64,000 bases of DNA. Origin: Chinchilla lanigera (taxonomy: Eukaryota; Chordata; Mammalia; Rodentia; Chinchillidae). Positions within the stretch are counted from its first letter, which is position 1. Each line of letters begins with the position of its first letter. Where the stretch lies: contig NW_004955426.1 in the NCBI RefSeq assembly GCF_000276665.1, forward strand, positions 486,919 to 550,918. The letters are read 5' to 3'. The notes under the pieces are model-generated. The model searched no databases. It was given only the letters and a program-made list of their open reading frames with translations, and was not told the origin of the DNA. The position numbers and the translations under genes are program-made. Shown here piece after piece: positions 56,816 to 64,000 of the stretch.

Positions 56816-58044
56816 TAAAGTGTAAGTAGTGTCCAGCTCTCTGAATTCCACCGGCCAAACACCTGGTGTTAAGTGCAGCCAGGTTAAGACACAGAGCACT
56901 GCTGAGGCCTCTGAAATTCCTCTCACGTCCCCTTCCCATCTCATTTTGTGTGTTTCACACACAATGAGGAAGACTGCTCTGAGTGTATAGAGGGCTAGAT
57001 TTAGGCACACAAAGAGCAGACCTCAGGAAGCCCCAGAAAGCTGCGGAAGAGGCAGCTGACCATGGTGCTAGTGAGGGCTGGGCACCTAGGGACTGCTCGC
57101 TTACCGGGCGCCCCGACTCTGGGAATAGCTGAGGAGGGCTGGGCCACTCAGCTCAGTGCCAAGAGCTCACCTTCTCCCCTTACCAGAAGCAGGGGAGGCA
57201 GGGCTGAGGTCCGCCCAGACAGGAGGTGGCGCTGAAGAGCACCCTTCACAGCGCGCCCTCACCGAGGTCACCAGGCCCAGGGTGGCTCACACCCAGCAGC
57301 CAGCAGGGAATGCACATGGATGGAGCTTCCAGAAGGAAAGAGGGGGTCTAGAAAAGTCAGACAGACCACAGACAAGGACAGGGCTGCCACGGGAGGGAGC
57401 CAGGTGGCCTGAAGACCGCATGCCGAAAGGTTCAGGGAAGAAGGGATCTTGAGTGATGAGGAAGAGGGCCATGCAGCCCTTCCACAAGGATCCTCTGAGC
57501 CCCTGTGGCCAGCTGGGGCCACCTCCTGGGTCTGACGTCAGCGCAGGGCCAAGTGCTGGGACGAGGGAGTGGGGGGCACAGAGTGCTGGGGCCCGCAGGA
57601 ATAGTGCAGAGGGAGAAACACCTGAAGGCCAGGTGCAGCGAAGGTGCTGCTTTGGGGAACGGGAAGTCACTCTCATGGCAGGAACAGAGAGTGGCGGATT
57701 GGACTGGGGTCAGAGGCATCTCTGCAGGACAGCAGCGGGAATGGAGTGTAATGTCCTGACATCATCCACGAATCATTCATAAGCTGGCTGTACTGAGCGT
57801 TCAGTAATGTTGCAAGTGCAAAAACCTCAGACAGATCCAGAAATATCTGGTAAAACATGAATTTATAAAACTATATCAAAAGCATATAATCATGCTCATA
57901 CAAATTCTCAGCAGATAACAATCAGTCAAAAATAACTATTGACCCAACGTGAAAGCAATTCAAATGATTATGATTTTTTATTCATAATTATGAAATGGTT
58001 TTGATAGCTTTTTATTTCATTTGTTATTGTTATCATTATTATTT
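56816..58044. other. Unique, GC-rich sequence
   Basis: GC-rich from 57000 to 57700 but without a CpG island. Many overlapping open frames on both strands result from low stop-codon density. Confidence 0.4.
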
Positions 58045-58119
58045 GTGATGTGGATTATTGGACCCAAGGCCTGGCACATGCTACGCGAGCGTTGTACCAC
58101 TGATCCACAACCCCAGCCC
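58045..58119 (-). mobile_element. Old ID-type SINE
   Basis: GGATTATTGGACCCAAGGCC, GCACATGCTACGCGAGCG and CTGATCCACAACCCCAGCCC are a reversed ID body without the GGTACCGG tail. Confidence 0.68.
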
Positions 58120-58388
58120 ACTTTGATCATTTTTGCAAAGTAGTAGATTAAAATATATAGTTGTATTACTGGTTCATCTGAGAGCTTATTTGGAAGCAAA
58201 TTCTCCCAACTTCAGAAAAATATCTTTCTTGATTTGTATAAATTGGACAAATGGTTTTGAAATTATCAGTTAATTCCAAATAGTTCTTCCTGACTCCAGA
58301 ATAATTCAAGTAATTCTAATTCCTATTTGGTAATTGTAAAGAGATATGGTTGAGCACCCTCTTTCTTGAGCTATACTCTCATTGATAA

Positions 58389-58752
58389 TGAGCAATTATG
58401 GACTGAATTGTGCCCTCTCTAAAATTCCTATTCTGGAGCCTTAACTTCTGTGGTCACTGTAGCTGGAGCCAGGGCCATTAATAAGCTAATGAAGGTTAAA
58501 TGAGGTCTCCAGCGCAAGGACTACCCCAGGATGGTTGGTGTTTTAAAAGTGTGGTGCAGGGCACAGTGCCCATGAGAAGACACAGCAAGAAGGCGCCACC
58601 CAAAAGCCAAGGAGAGATGGTGGCCTCAGGAGAGATGGAACCTGCCCCCCTTCTGGACCTTGGACTCCCAACGCTCAGCCTTGTGAGAACATATATCTGC
58701 CACTGAAGTCTGTAGTGTTTGGTTTCAGTGCCCACAGCTGAGTAATATCAGA
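58389..58752 (+). mobile_element. MLT1-type LTR
   Basis: TATGGACTGAATTGTGCCC start, AGAAGACACAGCAAGAAGG, TTCTGGACCTTGGACTCCCA, CTCAGCCTTGTGAGAAC and GCTGAGTAATATCA end follow the MLT1 order. Confidence 0.65.
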
Positions 58753-58865
58753 GCTGAAGACATTCTGCTGTCACTTCCAAGAGGGAACGTTGCTTGCTCT
58801 TTGTTCTCGTTGCTTTCAGTAAGTGTAGATGAGGAAGCCAGTGCAGGGTTCTGGTATCAATTTTT

Positions 58866-59017
58866 TTTTGTCTTTCTGAGACAAGGTCTTGCTCCGCAGT
58901 TCAGCCTGGGGTGGAACTTAGTATGTTGCCCAGGCTGGCCTCAAACTCACAATGATCCTGTTGCCTCAGCTTCCTGAGTGCTGGGATTACAGGCGTGTGC
59001 CACCATGCCCTGCTCCT
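58866..59017 (-). mobile_element. B1-type SINE with TSD
   Basis: GAGACAAGGTCTTGCTCCGC, GTTGCCCAGGCTGGCCTC, GAGTGCTGGGATTACAGGCG, CACCATGCCCTGC. Flanked by GTATCAATTTTT at 58854-58865 and 59018-59029. Confidence 0.85.
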
Positions 59018-59029
59018 GTATCAATTTTT

Positions 59030-61441
59030 ATACTATCACTTTTATCCTTTGGCAGTTAAAAAAAAAAAAAACACAAAATAAGATTTATTCTTCAAATGGA
59101 ATCTTTCCAGGTACTGTGATATGGTGATTTATTCTGGCTTGCTCAGGTGGAGACCTATTTAGACTTCCAGTTTGGACAAAATGTTTTATTTTCCTTAACT
59201 GAATAATTGAATCATTGATCTTGCACATAACTCATAAATAAAAGATTCAGAGCTTTTATTTTTTAAAGCATCAAACTTATTTCACTGTGACAAATACACT
59301 CCTATCTCAGTGCATGGAAAGAGCCTCATTTGTTGCAGTACCAGAGCACCAGTGACTCTCCGGCTGCAGGATGTGAGAGAAAGCACACTGGATTCCTCTG
59401 GACTTTTCGTAGCTATGAAGGCTGTAAATGGCAGGGGTGTGACCAATGAGCCATGCGCTGGCCATGTGCTGGGGAAAGGCTGTGACCATTGGCTGTGACT
59501 GCATGTGGCGGGCTTTCTCCAGCCCTGGGATCACAAGAGCCATCCCAGGGCTGCCATGGCACCAGAAGAGCGGAGCTCAAGTTGGCTGGAGGTGTCTCTG
59601 GCAGTGATTTTGGGCTTCCACAAGTGGTCGTGGCCATGGCCAAGTGATCCCTCGTGCTGCAGTTTGGTCTGTCAGGGAACCAGAGGCCAAGAACCCAGCT
59701 GCTCAGAAAAGCAAAGCTGGGACAGAGGAGGGCTCTCAAACAACTGTGCACCGAGGGAAGGCTTTTAGGAGCATAGCTGTCACTGTGTCCCTGAAGGTTG
59801 GCCTCTGCTCTGTCTTTATCTGCTCAAGACATGAAGCCTGCAGGGTTGGACAGGGTCCTTCTAAGGTGGGTGGGGGCAGGGCATTGAGACAGCCTTTCCG
59901 CTTAGTGGGCTGGGCTTCTGATGGTTTTTCCACTGGGGCAGGTTGCTGGGAGAAAACACCATGTTCCTATGCCGTTGGTGGCAATTGTTGGCAGTGTCAG
60001 GTGTCCGTTTGTGAAACTTTGCTCGTTTATTTGAGATTTTAATTCCTTACTTTGGTTCCCAGGAGCCCAGCTGTCTCCTGCGGCGACCACACATGCCTTC
60101 TGTGATTGTCCTGTGGCTTACCACACCCCAAGTGAGTCCTTCTAGTGGTTGCTGCCGGTGTCCTCTACTACCTCTTTTCTCCTTATGAATCTTCCTGGCG
60201 GTGTCCCTCCCACAGCACAAGCAATCCCCTGGCGAGCTCATTTGAAATGTCAGGACTCCAATAGGACTGTCCCCTGGGTGAGGGTGGGGGGCATTACTCC
60301 TCGGTTTTGTTTGTAGTCAGGCCCAGGAACCACTGCTCTGGTGGATGAGGGCGGTGATGAGGTCCAGTGAGGTAAACCAATCCCCGAGCCTGCCTTCGTT
60401 AACACACACACAGCACCCGCAAGAGACCCAGAACTCCTTGAGCCCACTCAAAAGCATAGGAGACTTTTGGGACTGGGTTCACTTGGAAAAGTCAGCCATC
60501 GTGGCCTGGGCAGGCTAGCAGGGGCCTCCAACAAGCTGAGGAAGCTGGTGCAGGTTAGGGGTTTGTCTGCTTCAGCAGACAGATGGGGACCTCGAGGGCA
60601 TCATGGCTGTTTGCCAATGTCTTTCTGTGTGTGTTTATAAATGTGCCTGCCCCCTTCTCTTGGTGGCCCCCCACAGCAGACAGGGAGCTCAGGGTCACTT
60701 GATATCTGGGTGTGGAAGGGGATGAAGGATTGGTAACATTTCAATGGATTCATTTTGCGTGGAAATGGGAGTTGAAAGCAACTCTTTCAGAGAAAACTGG
60801 AAAAAAAAAATGGAAATAGAGCTTTTGCAGATGGGAAGAAGCCAAGAGCTGGAAGGGGCAGGGAAAGAACAAAGGTGTGTTCTGAGCAGGCAGCAACCCT
60901 CCCAATCCATGCAGTCATTACGTACTGCAGATGCACACTGTACTAATAAAAATAAGAACAGTGCAGGTATTTCTCCTCAATAATAATAATGATAATAAAA
61001 CAAATCTCTGTTTTCCCTTAACTTTCTGTTCTGGGCAATTTAATGCGAGAGTGTGCAGGAGGCAGGGTGTGGCTGGTGTGCTTTTGGCTGGCCAATACTA
61101 AGCCCTGTGTGAGTTGCCACTTCTCTTTATTCGCTCCTTCATGTGTGATGAGCCCTGGATGATTGATCTCTACAGCTCTTGCCTGATCCACAGGAACCTT
61201 CGAAGTGCTGGGGAATCCAGCCCATGAGAATTCACATGAGTGCTCAGCTTCCTGGTATGTGCCAACATTCCAGACATGATTATCACAAAGTGATATGGAA
61301 CAGGGTAGGTTTTTCTAAACCACCTTGTATCACAAAAGTAGCTGAGAGCAGGTCTCTGGGGCTGTCTCTGATGGAAGAAGTGAGATTTGTGCTGGGCGGT
61401 CTAGTTTGGTTTTGCGGGAGGCCAATGTGTTCTTATTCCTG

Positions 61442-61444
<3 letters not shown>
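59030..61444. other. No recognisable gene or repeat
   Basis: About 2.4 kb. 60250-60400 may contain a degraded MER5-like piece. Open frames at 59413-60042 have no signature. Confidence 0.4.

Positions 61445-61493
<49 letters not shown>
61445..61493 (+). repeat. (CA)n microsatellite
   Basis: About 24 AC units without interruption. Confidence 0.95.
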
Positions 61494-61494
<1 letters not shown>

Positions 61495-62080
61495 CTCTCC
61501 CCTGCTTAGTGAGGCCCCCTACTTCCCACACGCTGTCTTCTCATGTATCTGTTTGAACCTAGAAGAATGCCGTGTTCCCTGCTTTCTTTGTGTTTGGATT
61601 AGAGGAACAGCAGCCTGCTGCTGGACAGCTTTGACTACTGATACATTTGGCATAACAAGCACAGCCCCAGGAACAAGAATGGGTGGAGAAAACAATGTTG
61701 TATTGGGGAGACAGAGGCAGGGGACAGCTCAGCTAGCCCATTATATAAGCATTAAAAATAAACTTAGAATAGATATCTCATAACTTCTCAGCTGGAAAAG
61801 CAAAACAAGTTGAAAAAATATCTCTAGTACCTGATAGCACAGCTCCAAAGAGTGACCTCTTCTTTTCCATCTGTCAGGGAGCCCCCTCCCAAATTTCATC
61901 CCTGCTAGTATTCAGCCACTTGGACCTTGAGGTGGCCGTTCCTTTCCCTCTGGTTGGGGAGGACATTAGAACAAGAGATTTATCTTGAATTATCAGCAGT
62001 CAGTGATACAGGGCTCATCCTGGGAGGTGATGCTGCAGAATTCTGGAATAAGTCCGATTGTTTGGCCTTCCAGCTGGGCT
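61494..62080. other. No recognisable feature
   Basis: Unique-looking sequence. Confidence 0.4.
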
Positions 62081-62330
62081 GTGGCTATGGTTTGAATGTG
62101 TTCTGCAAAAGCATGTGTTGGAAACTTACTCCCTAAAGTAACAGTGTGGGGGTATAGGGTTAGTGAGGGTGGAGTGAATGAGTTAAGGCTGCTGTCACAG
62201 GAGTGGGTCTCATGGTGTCAGATGTGTCGGTGGGTTACATGTGGCCTTCCTTAAGGCAAGGCGAGGCTGACAAGCTGGCATTTTTGATCTCTAGTTTTCA
62301 AGGTTGATTATTTTCCAGCTAGGCCTTATT
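62081..62330 (+). mobile_element. MaLR/MLT1-like LTR, 5' part
   Basis: GTGGCTATGGTTTGAATGTG start, then AGCATGTGTTGGAAACTTAC and AGTGGGTCTCATGG. Truncated 3'. Confidence 0.48.
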
Positions 62331-62369
62331 TTTGGGGATGAAAATGTAGCATCCTTTTGGAAGTTGGCA

Positions 62370-62560
62370 CTGAAAACCAACGCACTTGGTGTCAAACTCT
62401 AGCCCTACAGCTGGACAATTAAGTGTTATAGAAACTGTTGATGCCCCAGTTTTCTCATCTGTAGAAGGGGAATAGGGAAGAATCTCCTATACAGATTTGC
62501 TGAGAGCCTTTGAGGGAGTTAATTCATGTAAGAGTAAATTCTTAGTACTGTGCTAAGTAA
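62370..62560 (+). mobile_element. MIR SINE
   Basis: CAGTTTTCTCATCTGTAGAAG followed by GGGGAATAGG, then TTGAGGGAGTTAATTCATGT and TTAGTACTGTGCTAAG follow the MIR 3'-half. A second MIR-like piece may follow at 62630-62760. Confidence 0.6.
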
Positions 62561-63734
62561 AAGTCTTAAGACTGTTAGTTGCCATTTTATGTTCATCATT
62601 TTAGTGACTTTGCCACATTTTATTAAGAAGCAACATGATCTGGTGGGAAGAGCTCTGCAGCGAGACACTGGGGCTCTGCAGTCCTGCCCTTTCCGTCCTG
62701 TGTTCTGTGTGAGCTGTGTCTCCCCCAGTCTTCTGATCCCCCAATCTCGTTGATCCATGAATTGGCGTGCAGATTTCCTTGGATTCCTGTGACTGTGACG
62801 GTAACACCTGTGGTTCTGAGCAGATGCCATAACTTAAAATTTTTCTGCTCTCAATCTCTGATTCACCCTTTTTTTTTTTTCTTCCTGCCAAGTGAATCAA
62901 ATCCAATTTTGTGACTCAGACATCAGCCTGGATCGCAGACGCTCAGATACTGCAATGTCAATGCTGCGGAACGCACCCCAACCCAGCTCGCTGGGCTCAG
63001 CATTTTCTGGATTATTAGAAATCTCTTGAGTTTATTACAGACTCTCACTTTAAATGTATGTTTCTCGACTTGGCATGTTGAGGTGACATATGTCAAATGT
63101 GTTACTCGTCATCACCTGGTACAGTGCAGTTTCTTGCTAGGCGTCAGCATATTGTCGGTTTCTCTGCTCTGGCATGGACATGTCATTATTCCAGGGTCTG
63201 GCTTAAGTCACTGCTGGTCTCTCCTGCCCCACAGGGGCTAGACTCAACAGCCTCTCCAGTAGCTCCTGAATGAAGGGATGATTCATGTCCAAGTGACAAT
63301 TTGCTGTCCACAGGTGCAAAGTTTTAAGGAGAGGAAACAGGTAATATTGCTTTAGTTGGGAATCTCGAACAATTGTCACCTTAGGTATCTATGAGAGCCA
63401 CATTCTGTGAGGACACGGGAGGCATGGGATTTGGATCTCGCTGCAGGAAGTTGAGGATCTAGGCGGGGGGTGACAAGTGAAGAGAAAACCAGGACGGTGC
63501 AGGGACACTGTAGGCGCCAAAGCAGAGCTCTGCATAGAAAGGGTGGGAGAGGAAAGAGGAGGCAGGACAGACCCAGGTTAGAAGGACTTGTGCACCAAGG
63601 GAGTGAGTTCCTGCCCTTGATGGATGCGTGGGATGTCAACAGGAAGAGAGGGAAGAGCAACCCGGAAGGGAAGCGTGCAGGGACTTCCGGCCTGTCTGAG
63701 CATCTTTAACACTCCTGTGTGGGTTAATGTAAAA
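62561..63734. other. No recognisable gene
   Basis: Unique-looking sequence; overlapping open frames at 63376-63709 are unrecognised. Confidence 0.4.
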
Positions 63735-63750
63735 GTTTAGCTAAAAGATG

Positions 63751-63859
63751 GGGGCTGGGGATTTAGCTCAGTGGCAAAAGCGCCTGCCTGGCAAGCGCAA
63801 GGTCGTGAGTTCGGTTCCCGGTACCAGAGAAAAACCAAAAAAAAAAAAAAAAAAAAAAA
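63751..63859 (+). mobile_element. Young ID-type SINE, intact, with TSD
   Basis: GGGGCTGGGGATTTAGCTCA start, A box TAGCTCAGTGG (63764-63774), B box AGTTCGGTTCC (63808-63818), GGTACCAGAGAAAAACC and a long pure A tail. Perfect 14-bp duplication GTTTAGCTAAAAGA at 63735-63748 and 63860-63873. One extra A follows the A box. The long uninterrupted tail suggests a recent insertion. Confidence 0.94.
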
Positions 63860-64000
63860 GTTTAGCTAAAAGAAAGAGGCTTATGATTTATGGTTCTAGG
63901 AGAACTATCTAACTGTTCTTCTGCAAAGCTATTGCACAGGAGGCAGTAGTGTTTCTGAGATGCTCCAAGTGCCACTTGGTCAGAGCAAGCTTTGCTGTGA

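Noticed and set aside
57100..57780. GC-rich cluster of overlapping open frames suggesting an exon
   Set aside because: Frames overlap on both strands with no conserved motif and few CpGs, explained by low stop density.

Overview
This window is non-coding mammalian DNA, most likely from a rodent. The evidence is many 7SL-derived B1-type SINEs, a young tRNA-Ala-like ID-type SINE family, and many ERVL-MaLR LTRs of rodent MT/MST type. The ID-type consensus (tRNA-like body, then GGTACCGGAGAAAAACC and poly-A) is not the mouse/rat form. Composite B1-ID elements also point to a non-murine lineage such as Castorimorpha or Sciuromorpha; a pocket gopher is only a guess. I found no protein-coding exon, tRNA, rRNA or CpG island. 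Open reading frames reach at most 183 codons and look like chance ORFs or repeat fragments.

Layout. The first 25 bases are the end of an ID SINE. Positions about 540-5312 are a decayed L1 with ORF1 and ORF2 remnants. It is split by a roughly 620-bp insertion and carries a 76-bp internal duplication copied from its own reverse transcriptase region. From 5.3 to 17 kb there is mostly unique sequence with an old L1 piece, MaLR LTRs, a hAT-type MITE (8759-8954), a B1, two young ID SINEs and a Tigger fragment. From 17 to 27 kb there are further ID and B1 elements, an AT-rich stretch with homeodomain/POU-like motifs near 18.8 kb, and LTRs. From 27 to 36 kb lie a MER2-type Tigger, two related ERVL LTRs near perfect DR1 nuclear-receptor motifs, a (CAG)14 tract beside an alternating purine-pyrimidine tract, and a fold-back mariner. 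From 36 to 47 kb there are LTR and L1 fragments, a degenerate telomere-like CCCTAA array (about 40565-40773) and nested insertions. From 47 to 64 kb there are long purine or pyrimidine microsatellites, an ID-in-LTR nest, a B1 with target-site duplication, a MER5-type element, old L1 and MIR pieces, and a final young ID SINE at 63751.

No genes work together here. The interest lies in repeat biology: an apparently recent SINE wave with clean target-site duplications, unusual rearranged transposons, an interstitial telomeric array, and possible regulatory motifs, some inside LTRs. Family names are from recognition of consensus-like sequence by eye, not from a database search.
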